The position numbers were made by a program, and so were the translations under genes. Positions 1 to 7,719 of a stretch of 28,438 nucleotides of DNA are shown piece by piece. The stretch spans positions 1 through 28,438 of the IMG/VR virus record IMGVR_UViG_3300046542_000245. One strand, written 5' to 3'. The DNA is from a virus. The notes under the pieces are model-generated. The model had not been told where the DNA came from and ran no database searches. It worked only from the letters and a program-made list of their open reading frames with translations. How positions within the stretch are numbered: the stretch's first letter is position 1; each line of letters starts with the position of its first letter.

Positions 1-2
1 GC

Positions 3-575
3 ACCTTCGTCCGGCCGGCGACTGTCAGCAACCTGTCGGCCGAGGTGAAGCTGAAGGATTTCGCCGGCAAGGGCACGCCAGCGGCTAAGTACCTGGCCGC
101 GCAGCTGCAGGGCGGCACTCGTCGACCAAAACGGTTCGAGCGCGCGCTGCAGTCGCTCGGAGCGCTGCCGCCTGGCTATCGGGCGATCCCGGGTGCCGGG
201 GCGAAGGTGGACGCATACGGCAACATGGACCGTGGACAGATCGTCCAGATCCTGTCGTACTTCCGTGCCTTCCCGGAGGCTGGTTACAAGGCGAACATGA
301 CGGACAAGCGGAAGGCTGCGCTAGCGCGCGGTAGCAAGACCCAGCAGGGTTACGCATACTTCATCGGCCGCCCGGGCGACCGCCTCCCGCTCGGCATCTA
401 CCAGCGCGTGTACTTCGCTCGCGGGACCGCAATCAAGCCGATCTTGATCTTCGTGTCGTCCGCCATGTACGAGGCCATCTTCGACTTTGACTTCGTGGCC
501 AGGATCACGGTCGACGCGGCCTTCCCGGAGGAATTCCAGCGGGCACTGGCCGAGGCGGAGGCGGCTGCGCGATGA
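3..575 (+). CDS. Conserved phage structural-type protein, 5' end cut by window edge
   Basis: The reading frame is open to the left edge, so the true start lies outside the window; a GTG at 45 is internal. At least 190 residues are visible. From memory, its signature (a GTP-A-KYL stretch, GG-R-KRFERAL, an A-GNM-RGQIVQILSY segment, then a GRPG-LPLGIYQR segment and an ILIFV strand) matches an uncharacterised family common in tailed phages and sometimes annotated as virion-associated or minor-tail-like. No catalytic motif or membrane segment is seen. Its TGA overlaps an ATG at 572 and it lies just upstream of the terminase genes. A structural or morphogenesis role is inferred from family and position only. 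Confidence 0.7.
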   Translation, partial: TFVRPATVSNLSAEVKLKDFAGKGTPAAKYLAAQLQGGTRRPKRFERALQSLGALPPGYRAIPGAGAKVDAYGNMDRGQIVQILSYFRAFPEAGYKANMTDKRKAALARGSKTQQGYAYFIGRPGDRLPLGIYQRVYFARGTAIKPILIFVSSAMYEAIFDFDFVARITVDAAFPEEFQRALAEAEAAAR

Positions 576-679
576 GCGGGCAGGGGCCAAGGTACTCCGG
601 CAAGGGGCCGCTCAAGGGTAATTCGAACCCCGAATTTTCGCTAGTCACAGGGCGAATGCAAGGGGGTTGTATTGTCTGA
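572..679 (+). CDS. Candidate 35-aa small ORF bridging to terminase
   Basis: The ATG overlaps the preceding stop as ATGA. The frame ends in a TGA at 677-679, eight bases inside the TTG start of the terminase small subunit. The predicted peptide is glycine- and lysine-rich at its N-terminus (MSGQGPRYSGKGPLKG). The tight overlaps at both ends suggest translational coupling. However, the length is short, the GGAG-like sequence at 557-560 is 11 bases from the ATG, and no family is recognised. It may be a chance frame across a region that carries packaging or regulatory signals. Confidence 0.3.
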   Translation: MSGQGPRYSGKGPLKGNSNPEFSLVTGRMQGGCIV

Positions 680-1199
680 CCTGAGCAAACCGATGACCCA
701 GGCGCAGTTCGGCGCTCTCGTTGGGGTGAGCCAGCAGGCCATCGGCAACCTCGTTGGTCGCGGCATCCTCGACATGGCCATGCCAGCGCAGGCCGTGCTT
801 CACGCCTACTGCTCGCACCTGCGCGAGACCGCCGCCGGCCGCTCCGCTGGCGGTGACCTCGACCTGGTCGCGGAGCGCGCCATGCTCGCGAAGGCCCAGC
901 GCGAGCGCATCGAAATGCAGAACGCGGTGACGCGTGGCGAGTTGGCCCCGGTGGTGCTGATCGAAGAGGTGCTGTCGAAGGCAGGCGCGCGCATCGGTGG
1001 CATCTTCGATGCGATCCCTGGCGCGGTGCGCCGCCGGGTGCCCAGCCTGTCGTCGGAAGAAATCGGCAACATCGAGAAAGAGATCGCCAAGGCGCGAAAC
1101 GTCGTGGCAGCGATGTCGCTCGCGGACCTGCGCGACGACGAGGAAGAGGACGCCGGGCCCACGCAGGAGTACTCGCCGGACGACGAGGTGCTCAGATGA
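672..1199 (+). CDS. Terminase small subunit, Nu1-like
   Basis: 175 aa. This is the DNA-recognition subunit of the packaging motor; in lambda, Nu1 binds cos and recruits the large subunit. An N-terminal winged-helix-like segment (residues about 8-35: MTQAQFGALVGVSQQAI) is followed by a long charged helical region around residues 60-100 and an acidic tail that would contact the large subunit. I chose the TTG at 672 because AGGGGG at 661-666 sits five bases upstream; the in-frame ATG at 693 is the alternative and lacks a clear ribosome binding site. An in-frame TAG at 642 rules out longer starts. The stop overlaps the terminase large subunit start (ATGA at 1196). Assignment follows from N-terminal pattern, length and position. 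Confidence 0.88.
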   Translation: MSDLSKPMTQAQFGALVGVSQQAIGNLVGRGILDMAMPAQAVLHAYCSHLRETAAGRSAGGDLDLVAERAMLAKAQRERIEMQNAVTRGELAPVVLIEEVLSKAGARIGGIFDAIPGAVRRRVPSLSSEEIGNIEKEIAKARNVVAAMSLADLRDDEEEDAGPTQEYSPDDEVLR

Positions 1200-3283
1200 G
1201 CGACCTGTCCGAAGTGCTCGGCTGGAGGTCGCCCGAGGTCGCGGCCTGCCTATCGCGCGGGCTCGGTGCCTTCGGTGTGCCCGAGCCGATGTCGCTGGAG
1301 CAGTGGGCGCGCGAGCACTTCTACCTGTCGAAGGAATCGTCGTACGTCGAGCAGGCCTGGGAGGCGTGGCCGTTCCAGCGCGCCATCATGGCGTGCATCA
1401 GCAACGACGATATCTTTGAGATCGACTTCAAGAAGTCGGCGCGGGTCGGGTACACCAAGATTCTGCTGGCCGCGATTGGCTACTTCATCGAACACAAGCG
1501 CCGCAACCAGGCGATCTGGCAGCCGACCGACGGCGACAGCGACGAATTCGTCAAGACCGAGCTCGAGCCGATGCTGCGCGACGTGAAGGCAATGCGGCGC
1601 GCGTTCCCGGCGCACATGGCGCGCCACAAGGACAATACGCTGCAGCAGAAGAAGTTCCTCGGCTGCGTGCTGCACACGCGCGGCGGCAAGGCGGCGCGCA
1701 GCTACCGCCGGATCTCGGTCGACAACGCGCTGCTCGACGAGCTCGATGCGTTCGACCCTGACGTCGAGAAGGAGGGTGACCCGGTCACGCTGGCCGCCAA
1801 GCGCGTCGAGGGTGCGACCTTCCCCAAGCTGGTGGTGGGATCGACCGCAAAACTCAAGGGGTTTTCGCTGATCGATGCGAGGCACATGTTGGCCGATATC
1901 AGACTGCAGTATGCAATCCCCTGCCCGGACTGCGGGAGGTACCACCCGCTTGCATGGGGTGGTAAAGACCATACGACAGGGTTCAAGTGGGTGAACGGCG
2001 ATCCGGACACCGTGCGCCACCTTTGCCCGCATCCCGATTGCGGCGCGCTGATCGACCAAGGTCAATATCTCGCTGCGGCTGAGCATGGTCGATGGCAGAA
2101 CGAAGACGGCAGCGTCACGGTCGACCATGCTGGCGTTTTCCGCAACGCCAGTGGTGCGATCATCGAGCCGCCTCGGCACGTTGCATTTCACGTTTGGACC
2201 GCCTACAGCCCGCTCGCCACCTGGGCAAATCTCGTGCGCGAGTTCATGGCCGCCCACGCGAAAGCGCAGGAAGGCGACATGTCGAAGATGAAGGCGTTCG
2301 TCAACACCACGCTGGGCGAAGCGTGGGAGCAGGACGTCGAGAAGACCGACAGCGACCAGCTCAAGCAACGCTCCGAGCCGTACAAGTTCGGCACAGTACC
2401 GATGGGCTGCCTGCGCCTGCTGGCCGGCTGCGATACGCAGGACAACCGGATCGAGGTCACGGTGTGGGGCTACGGCCGCGGCTGCCAGAAGTGGCACATC
2501 GACCACCGCATCTTCTACGGCAACCCGAACGAAGACCAGGTATGGCAGGACGTGGCCGAGTACCTGTTCGAAGCCGAGTTCAAGCACGCCAGCGGCCGCT
2601 CACTCACCATCTACGCGTCGGCTATCGACACCGGCGGCCACAACACGCAGGCCGTCTACAACTTCGTGCACACCCACGCCGCGCTCGGTCGCCGCATCTT
2701 CGCGGTCAAGGGCCGCTCGGGGCGCGAAAAGCACATCAAGGACGGCGCGTCGAAGGTCGACCTCGACTGGCGCGGCAAGACCCGGCGCCGCGGCCTGATT
2801 CTGTGGCAGGTCGGTACCAACCTGGCGAAGGACCTGATCTACGGCCGGCTGCAGATCACGCGCCCGGGCCCGGGCTACATGCATTTCTCGAAGGATGCCA
2901 GCGACGAGTACTACAAGCAGATGGCGGGCGAGATCCGCGCCGAGCGGGCCACCGCCAGCGGTACCGAGTCGCGCTGGTCGCCGATCCGTAAGCGGGTCGA
3001 GGCCTGGGACTGCACCGTCTACACGGTCTGGCTCGAGACTCACTACGAGCTGACCAAGAAGCCGGAGAAGTGGTGGGATGCGCTCGAAGCGGAAGTGCAG
3101 CCGGCGATCGGCGATCTGTTCGCCGCGCCGGTGGTGGAGCGCCAGCCGGACGGCGAGCCGGAAACAGAACAACAAAATTCAACAACCACGGTACCGGCAC
3201 GCGCAGCGCCGCCGGCGCCGGTCCAAAAGAGATCAGGCAGCCGGTTCGCATCGGATGCCTGGCTGAGCAGGGGAATAGGATGA
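1196..3283 (+). CDS. Terminase large subunit, GpA family
   Basis: 695 aa, close to the usual GpA length. It is the ATPase and nuclease of DNA packaging, acting at the portal vertex of the prohead. The lambda-type Walker A is visible as KSARVGYTK (residues 80-88). A Walker B-like ISVDNALLDELDAF lies at 173-186 and a coupling-type GST at 215-217. A four-cysteine knuckle (C243, C246, C277, C282) resembles a zinc ribbon. The C-terminal nuclease domain begins near GCDTQDNRIEV (411-421) with acidic residues D413 and E420 as likely metal ligands. The C-terminal 50 residues are low-complexity. The ATGA overlap with the small subunit gene implies coupled translation. The stop overlaps the next ATG at 3280. 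Confidence 0.96.
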   Translation: MSDLSEVLGWRSPEVAACLSRGLGAFGVPEPMSLEQWAREHFYLSKESSYVEQAWEAWPFQRAIMACISNDDIFEIDFKKSARVGYTKILLAAIGYFIEHKRRNQAIWQPTDGDSDEFVKTELEPMLRDVKAMRRAFPAHMARHKDNTLQQKKFLGCVLHTRGGKAARSYRRISVDNALLDELDAFDPDVEKEGDPVTLAAKRVEGATFPKLVVGSTAKLKGFSLIDARHMLADIRLQYAIPCPDCGRYHPLAWGGKDHTTGFKWVNGDPDTVRHLCPHPDCGALIDQGQYLAAAEHGRWQNEDGSVTVDHAGVFRNASGAIIEPPRHVAFHVWTAYSPLATWANLVREFMAAHAKAQEGDMSKMKAFVNTTLGEAWEQDVEKTDSDQLKQRSEPYKFGTVPMGCLRLLAGCDTQDNRIEVTVWGYGRGCQKWHIDHRIFYGNPNEDQVWQDVAEYLFEAEFKHASGRSLTIYASAIDTGGHNTQAVYNFVHTHAALGRRIFAVKGRSGREKHIKDGASKVDLDWRGKTRRRGLILWQVGTNLAKDLIYGRLQITRPGPGYMHFSKDASDEYYKQMAGEIRAERATASGTESRWSPIRKRVEAWDCTVYTVWLETHYELTKKPEKWWDALEAEVQPAIGDLFAAPVVERQPDGEPETEQQNSTTTVPARAAPPAPVQKRSGSRFASDAWLSRGIG

Positions 3284-3501
3284 ACCACATGGGAGATATC
3301 GTCGCCGACGTTCTCGTCACGGTCGAGGCCGAGCTCGGGGCGCGGCTGGCGCCGGAGAAGCGCACCGCGATCGAGGAGAAAATCCGGCATGTCTGGGGCG
3401 GGCAGGAGGTCTACGTCAAGAAAGGCGACGCCTACGTCTGGAGGGGGAGCGAAGGTGGGCTCGGTCGCACCCAGTTCTACAAGATCATCAAGGGTCAGTA
3501 A
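3280..3501 (+). CDS. Small protein resembling the N-terminal part of Mor-type activators
   Basis: 73 aa. It starts in the ATGA overlap with the terminase large subunit stop. The sequence has a helical first half followed by a HVWGGQEVYVKKG strand motif near residues 41-53, which recalls the WGGQ-VYI strand of the Mor/C transcription activator family. The usual C-terminal helix-turn-helix is absent; instead it ends with a short TQFYKIIKGQ tail. It could be a truncated regulator or an unrelated head-module protein. The position between terminase and gpW, and co-translation with the terminase, favour a morphogenetic or late-regulatory role, but no function can be assigned. The stop is three bases before a repeated hairpin. 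Confidence 0.7.
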   Translation: MNHMGDIVADVLVTVEAELGARLAPEKRTAIEEKIRHVWGGQEVYVKKGDAYVWRGSEGGLGRTQFYKIIKGQ

Positions 3502-3504
3502 GCT

Positions 3505-3530
3505 GTCCACTTTCTCCCTAGAAAGTGGAC
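3505..3530 (+). repeat. 26-bp hairpin repeat, copy 1
   Basis: Perfect inverted repeat with 11-bp arms (GTCCACTTTCT and its complement) around a CCCT loop. The same 26 bases recur at 5439 and 19066 in the same orientation. It lies between the Mor-like gene and gpW and is not followed by a T tract, so it is not a standard terminator. Confidence 0.95.
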
Positions 3531-3573
3531 GCCGCGGTTGTTAGTGTTGGGCCTCATAACGATGGGGGTTCCA

Positions 3574-3813
3574 ATGCCAGCGCCAACCGCACAAGACATG
3601 CTTGACAAGTACATCGAGGCCGAACTGGCGATCCTCGATGGCAAAAACGTCAGCTTCCAGGGCCGCACCATGGGCATGGAAGACCTCGACAAGATCCGCC
3701 TCGGGCGCCAGGAGTGGGAGCAGCGTGTCGCGCGCGGGTCGCGGGTGAGCAGTGGCCAGCCGACTTTCGGCGGCCGTACGTTCTCGGTGGCGCGCTTCGG
3801 GGGCGACTCGTGA
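3574..3813 (+). CDS. Head-tail joining protein, gpW-like
   Basis: 79 aa. The gpW family stabilises packaged heads and forms part of the connector to which tails bind. The helix-strand-helix pattern is visible: an N-terminal helix (TAQDMLDKYIEAELAILDG), a short hairpin (KNVSFQGRTMG), then a helix (MEDLDKIRLGRQEWEQRVA). Length fits lambda gpW (68 aa) with a short basic/Gly-rich C-terminal extension. I chose ATG 3574 because GGGGG sits five bases upstream; ATG 3562 is in frame but has no ribosome binding site. The stop overlaps the GTG of the portal gene, matching the lambda W-B order. It is preceded by the repeated hairpin at 3505. Confidence 0.85.
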   Translation: MPAPTAQDMLDKYIEAELAILDGKNVSFQGRTMGMEDLDKIRLGRQEWEQRVARGSRVSSGQPTFGGRTFSVARFGGDS

Positions 3814-5375
3814 GCGCCCAGCAGCAAGGGCGCCAGGCGCCAACGATCCGCCTCAACCCTGTTGATCGGCTCATCAATTTCTTCTCGCCTGTCGCCGGCC
3901 TTCGCCGCCTTGCCGCGCGGCGGATCCTCAATCAATACGAAGCAGCAAAGCCTTCACGCCTGCGCAAGGGAACGCTGGATCACCGCGCGCCCGACACCCA
4001 GGTGACGCAGGGCGCAGTCGCGCTGCGGGCGTTGGCGCGCAACCTGGAACAGAACCACGACATTGCCCGTGGCGCGCTGCGCATCCTGGTCAACAACGTG
4101 GTCGGTCCGGCCGGCATCGGCATCGAGCCGCAGCCACGCCGGCGCGACGGCACGATCCATGAGGACTACGCGAAGTCGTTGCGCGAGGCGTACCGTGACT
4201 GGCAGAAGAAGCCCGAGGTGACGCAGCAGCACCGCTGGAGTCGGGCCCAGCGCCTGGTGGCGCGCACCTGGTTCCGCGACGGCGAAGTGTTTTCGCAGCG
4301 CCTGATGGGCAATGTGCCGGCGCTTGATCACGGGACGCGGGTGCCGTATTCGCTCGAGCTGCTCGAGCCGGACATGGTGCCGATGGACTACTACGACGAG
4401 TCGCGCGGCATCCAGCAGGGCATCCAGCGCAACACCTGGGGCAAGCCGACGGCGTACTGGGTCTACAAGGCGTTCCCGATCGGCGACCGCTGGACCCGCG
4501 GCACGTACGAGATGAAGCCGATCCAGGCAGCGCAGATGCTGCACGTGAAAGCGGTCGACCGCATCGGCCAGCTGCGCGGCGTCTCGGAGTTCGCCAGCGT
4601 CGTTACGCGCCTTGAGGACATCAAGGACTATGAAGAATCCGAACGCATCGCCGCGAAGGTGGCCGCATCGCTGACGGCCTACATCAAGAAGGGCGACGGC
4701 CAGTCCTACGGCAACCCGGAGGGCGGCGATGGGACCAAGCCCGGCGCGCGCGAGATCCAGTTCTCGCCGGGCATGATCATCGACGACCTGCAGGCGGGTG
4801 AGGAAATCGGCCTTATCGACTCCAACCGGCCGAACCCGAACCTAGTCACGTTCCGGCAGGGCCAGCTGCGCGCGGTCGCCGCGGGCATCGGCACCTCGTA
4901 TTCCAGCACCTCGCGCGACTACAGCGGCACCTACTCCGCGCAGCGTCAGGAACTGGTCGAGCAGTGGGTCAACTATGCCGTGCTGACCGACGAATTCGTC
5001 GGGCAATTCGTGCAGCCGGTGTGGGAAGACTTCGTGCTGGTCGCCCACCTGTCCGGGGTGGTGAAAATGCCGCCAGATGTGGATCCGGACAAGGCCGACG
5101 ACTGCCTGTTCGTCGGCCAGTCGATGCCGTGGATTGACCCGCTCAAGGAAGCGCTGGCGTGGGAGTCGCTGGTACAGAACGGCTTTGCCAGCGAAGTCGA
5201 AGTGCAGCGCAAGCGCGGCGTTAATCCGAACGACACGATCGAGCAGATATCCACGTTCCGCACGACGGCCAAGGAGAAGGGCCTGGTGTTCGGTTCCGAC
5301 TTCGCCAACCACATGAAGGTTGGCCCGGAAGGCCAAGCCGCGAAGCAGGCAAAGCAGAACGATTCAACCGAGTAG
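3810..5375 (+). CDS. Portal protein, lambda gpB family
   Basis: 521 aa, close to lambda gpB. It forms the dodecameric ring through which DNA enters and leaves the capsid. Recognisable family segments include the N-terminal RLNPVDRLINFFSPVAGLRR, LVNNVVGPAGIGIEP (about residues 93-107), the LELLEPDMVP block (about 181-190), and the C-terminal SYSSTSRDYSGTYSAQRQE block. The start is taken as GTG 3810 because it overlaps the gpW stop (GTGA); upstream in-frame codons lie inside gpW. A strong terminator hairpin follows the stop within 20 bases, unusual inside a late operon. Confidence 0.95.
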   Translation: MSAQQQGRQAPTIRLNPVDRLINFFSPVAGLRRLAARRILNQYEAAKPSRLRKGTLDHRAPDTQVTQGAVALRALARNLEQNHDIARGALRILVNNVVGPAGIGIEPQPRRRDGTIHEDYAKSLREAYRDWQKKPEVTQQHRWSRAQRLVARTWFRDGEVFSQRLMGNVPALDHGTRVPYSLELLEPDMVPMDYYDESRGIQQGIQRNTWGKPTAYWVYKAFPIGDRWTRGTYEMKPIQAAQMLHVKAVDRIGQLRGVSEFASVVTRLEDIKDYEESERIAAKVAASLTAYIKKGDGQSYGNPEGGDGTKPGAREIQFSPGMIIDDLQAGEEIGLIDSNRPNPNLVTFRQGQLRAVAAGIGTSYSSTSRDYSGTYSAQRQELVEQWVNYAVLTDEFVGQFVQPVWEDFVLVAHLSGVVKMPPDVDPDKADDCLFVGQSMPWIDPLKEALAWESLVQNGFASEVEVQRKRGVNPNDTIEQISTFRTTAKEKGLVFGSDFANHMKVGPEGQAAKQAKQNDSTE

Positions 5376-5392
5376 TGATGGGGGGCGTGTTT

Positions 5393-5419
5393 GGGCCGTC
5401 TTCGGGCGGCCCTTTTTTT
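5393..5419 (+). terminator. Strong intrinsic terminator after portal gene
   Basis: An 8-bp GC-rich stem (GGGCCGTC paired with GGCGGCCC, one G-T pair) has a TTCG tetraloop closed by C-G and is followed immediately by seven T. This is a textbook rho-independent terminator on the + strand. It sits between the portal and capsid genes, so late transcription must pass it by antitermination or restart beyond it. Confidence 0.9.
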
Positions 5420-5438
5420 CGCACCGCGCAGAAAAATT

Positions 5439-5464
5439 GTCCACTTTCTCCCTAGAAAGTGGAC
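5439..5464 (+). repeat. 26-bp hairpin repeat, copy 2
   Basis: Identical to copies at 3505 and 19066, with 11-bp arms and a CCCT loop. It lies 20 bases after the terminator T tract and 61 bases before the protease/capsid gene start. Confidence 0.95.
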
Positions 5465-5525
5465 GACGAGAAATCGAAACTGTGCGAACTGAAACGACAA
5501 CGTCTCCAAAAAAAAGGAACGCACG

Positions 5526-7640
5526 ATGCCAACAGCAAACCAGAATCCGCAGGGCCAGCAGCCCGCCAAGTGGTACACGATCCGCACCAACGCGCGCGCC
5601 ACCGCCGCGGGCGCGGACAACGGCGTGCAGGCCTCCGCCGCCGAGATCCTGATCTACGGCGACATCGGCGAAAGCTGGTACGGCGACACGATCGCGGCCA
5701 AGGACTTCGTGCGCGATGTCGCGGCGCTCGACGTCGAGCACCTGACGGTGCGCATCAACAGCTACGGCGGCTCGGTCACGGACGGCATCGCGATCCACAA
5801 CGCGCTCAAGCGCCACAGCGCCCAGGTCACGACCGTGATCGACGGCATCGCCGCCTCGATCGCGAGCCTGATCGCGATGGCCGGCGACACCGTCGAGATG
5901 GCCGAGAACGCGCAGATCATGATCCATGCGCCGTGGGGCTACCAGGTCGGCAACAGCGCCGACATGCGCGAGTACGCGGACATGCTCGACAGCTGGGCTG
6001 ACGCGATGTCGACCACCTACGCTTCCAAGACCGGGACCGACAAGGCCGAGTTTCTGGCGTTGCTCACCGATGGCAAGGATCACTGGTACACCGCCGAGCA
6101 GGCGCTGGAGGCCAAGCTGATCGATACCGTCATCCCCGGCCTGCCGGTTGCTGCCAGCGCGCAGCTGAAGGAATCCGTCAAGGCGCGCTATGCGTCGTTC
6201 GGCCAGACCGGTACGGCGCCAGCGACTCCGGCATACACCAGTTCCACAACCGCGGCAGCCGCCGCAACTCAACCACAGGAGAACACCATGCCTGGTGCAG
6301 CAACCCAACAGCCGGCGGCAGCGTCGCAACCCGCTGGCAACAACGAAGAAACCATCCGCCTGCAGGCGCTGGCCGCAGACGGCGAACGCCGCAAGGGCAT
6401 CCAGCTCGCCTTTGCCGCCTTCGCAGCCCGTGCCGGGGTGGCCGAGCTGCAGACGACCTGCTGCGATGACGTGAACTGCTCGGTCGAGCAGGCCAACACC
6501 AAGCTGCTGGCCCACCTGGGCAAGGACGCGACCCCGGTCGCCGGCAGCTACATCGTCACGCTGGAAGACTCGCGCGACAAGTTCCGCGCCGGTGCCGAGA
6601 AAGCCGTGCTGGCCCGCGCTGGCATGGAGAAGGACGACCGCGCCAACAACTACCGCGGCTTCACGATGATGGAGCTGGCACGCGAGTGCCTGGCCCACGC
6701 CGGCGTCAACACGCGCGGCATGGACAAGATGGGGATGGTGTCGGCCGCCTTCACCCATACGTCGTCGGACTTCCCGTCGCTGCTGTCGAACATCGCCGAG
6801 AAGGCCATGCTCAGGGGCTACGAAGAAGCCGACGAGACCTTCCAGAAGTGGACTTCGAAGGGCACTCTGAGCGACTTTAAGGTCGCGCGCCGTGTCGGCC
6901 TGAATACCTTCCCGTCGTTGGACCAGATCGCCGAAGGCGCCGAGTACCACTACGCCGATGTTAGTGATCGTGGCGAAAGCGTGGTGCTGGCGACCTTCGG
7001 CAAGCTGTTCTCGCTGAACCGCCAGACCATTATCAACGATGACCTGGGCGCGTTCACCAAGATCCCGCGCAGCATGGGCCGCGCCGCGATCCGCACGATC
7101 GGCGACCTCGTGTACGCAATTCTGACCACGAACCCGAAGATGTCCGATGGCGTCGCCCTGTTCCACGCCAACCACAAGAACCTCCTGGACGCCGCGAACG
7201 CCGCGACGATCAGCACCGCATCGGTCGACGCGATGCGCGTGGCGATGGGCAAGCAGAGCGACGGCAACGCGTCGGCACTGAACATCCGCCTGGCCAACCT
7301 GATCGTGCCGCTGGCACTGGAAGGCCTGGCGATCACGGTGCGCGACAGCCAGTACGCGGTCGGCGGCGCCAACAACGCGACCATCCCGAACATCGTCAAG
7401 GGCAACTTCGACGTGATCGCCGACGCGCGCCTCGACCGCGCTTCGCCGACCTCGTGGCACGGTGTGGCCGATTCGGGCAAGTACGACACCGTGGAAGTGC
7501 AGTACCTGGACGGCATTGAGACCCCGACGCTGGAGCAGCAGAACGGCTGGAACGTCGACGGCGTCGAGTTCAAGGTGCGCATCGATGCCGGCGTCAAGGC
7601 GCTGGACTACCGCACGCTGGCGAAGAACATCGGCGCCTAA
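5526..7640 (+). CDS. ClpP-like prohead protease fused to major capsid protein
   Basis: 704 aa. Residues about 36-210 form a ClpP/SppA-type protease: INSYGGSVTDGIAI (78-90) is the glycine-rich strand, Ser111 lies in GIAAS, and His134 in IMIHAPWG. The third catalytic residue is less certain. A low-complexity Ala/Thr/Gln linker spans about 225-275. The remainder is a capsid protein, with VALFHANHKNLLDAANA and a C-terminal FKVRIDAGVKALDYR segment resembling the Mu gpT type. Such fusions are known in phages; the protease matures the prohead. AAGGA precedes ATG 5526. An internal ATG at 6288 with its own ribosome binding site probably makes the capsid part separately. Confidence 0.93.
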   Translation: MPTANQNPQGQQPAKWYTIRTNARATAAGADNGVQASAAEILIYGDIGESWYGDTIAAKDFVRDVAALDVEHLTVRINSYGGSVTDGIAIHNALKRHSAQVTTVIDGIAASIASLIAMAGDTVEMAENAQIMIHAPWGYQVGNSADMREYADMLDSWADAMSTTYASKTGTDKAEFLALLTDGKDHWYTAEQALEAKLIDTVIPGLPVAASAQLKESVKARYASFGQTGTAPATPAYTSSTTAAAAATQPQENTMPGAATQQPAAASQPAGNNEETIRLQALAADGERRKGIQLAFAAFAARAGVAELQTTCCDDVNCSVEQANTKLLAHLGKDATPVAGSYIVTLEDSRDKFRAGAEKAVLARAGMEKDDRANNYRGFTMMELARECLAHAGVNTRGMDKMGMVSAAFTHTSSDFPSLLSNIAEKAMLRGYEEADETFQKWTSKGTLSDFKVARRVGLNTFPSLDQIAEGAEYHYADVSDRGESVVLATFGKLFSLNRQTIINDDLGAFTKIPRSMGRAAIRTIGDLVYAILTTNPKMSDGVALFHANHKNLLDAANAATISTASVDAMRVAMGKQSDGNASALNIRLANLIVPLALEGLAITVRDSQYAVGGANNATIPNIVKGNFDVIADARLDRASPTSWHGVADSGKYDTVEVQYLDGIETPTLEQQNGWNVDGVEFKVRIDAGVKALDYRTLAKNIGA
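6288..7640 (+). CDS. Major capsid protein from internal start, in frame within the fusion
   Basis: 450 aa, same frame as the longer protein. AGGAGA at 6277-6282 sits five bases before ATG 6288, a better ribosome binding site than that of the full gene. The start falls in the low-complexity linker after the protease domain. Separate translation would give an excess of capsid subunits over the protease, which the stoichiometry of heads demands. The arrangement parallels lambda C/Nu3, where an internal start in the protease gene yields the scaffold. The N-terminal 100 residues could act as a scaffold before cleavage. That both products exist is inference. Confidence 0.72.
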   Translation: MPGAATQQPAAASQPAGNNEETIRLQALAADGERRKGIQLAFAAFAARAGVAELQTTCCDDVNCSVEQANTKLLAHLGKDATPVAGSYIVTLEDSRDKFRAGAEKAVLARAGMEKDDRANNYRGFTMMELARECLAHAGVNTRGMDKMGMVSAAFTHTSSDFPSLLSNIAEKAMLRGYEEADETFQKWTSKGTLSDFKVARRVGLNTFPSLDQIAEGAEYHYADVSDRGESVVLATFGKLFSLNRQTIINDDLGAFTKIPRSMGRAAIRTIGDLVYAILTTNPKMSDGVALFHANHKNLLDAANAATISTASVDAMRVAMGKQSDGNASALNIRLANLIVPLALEGLAITVRDSQYAVGGANNATIPNIVKGNFDVIADARLDRASPTSWHGVADSGKYDTVEVQYLDGIETPTLEQQNGWNVDGVEFKVRIDAGVKALDYRTLAKNIGA

Positions 7641-7671
7641 TCCGCGTCAGGCGGACAGGCCGATCACAAGG

Positions 7672-7691
7672 TGCGCCGCTCCGGCGGCGCA
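7672..7691 (+). other. UNCG-capped hairpin after capsid gene
   Basis: An 8-bp stem (TGCGCCGC paired with GCGGCGCA) is closed on a TCCG tetraloop and lies in the 79-base gap between capsid and decoration genes. No T tract follows. It may slow polymerase or protect the capsid mRNA 3' end. Confidence 0.6.
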
Positions 7692-7719
7692 AACGAATTT
7701 CCGATAGAAGGAGCCAAAA

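Noticed and set aside
1250-2587. 445-aa antisense frame opposite the terminase large subunit
   Set aside because: Covered by a gene with Walker motifs on the + strand; the antisense protein has no family features.
3574-3809. Portal start at an upstream in-frame codon inside gpW
   Set aside because: The GTG at 3810 overlapping the gpW stop fits the family length and N-terminus.
5364-7460. 698-aa antisense open frame opposite the protease/capsid gene
   Set aside because: A shadow of a GC-rich gene: composition is Arg/Gly/His/Val-rich without domain motifs, and the + strand frame has clear family motifs and a ribosome binding site.
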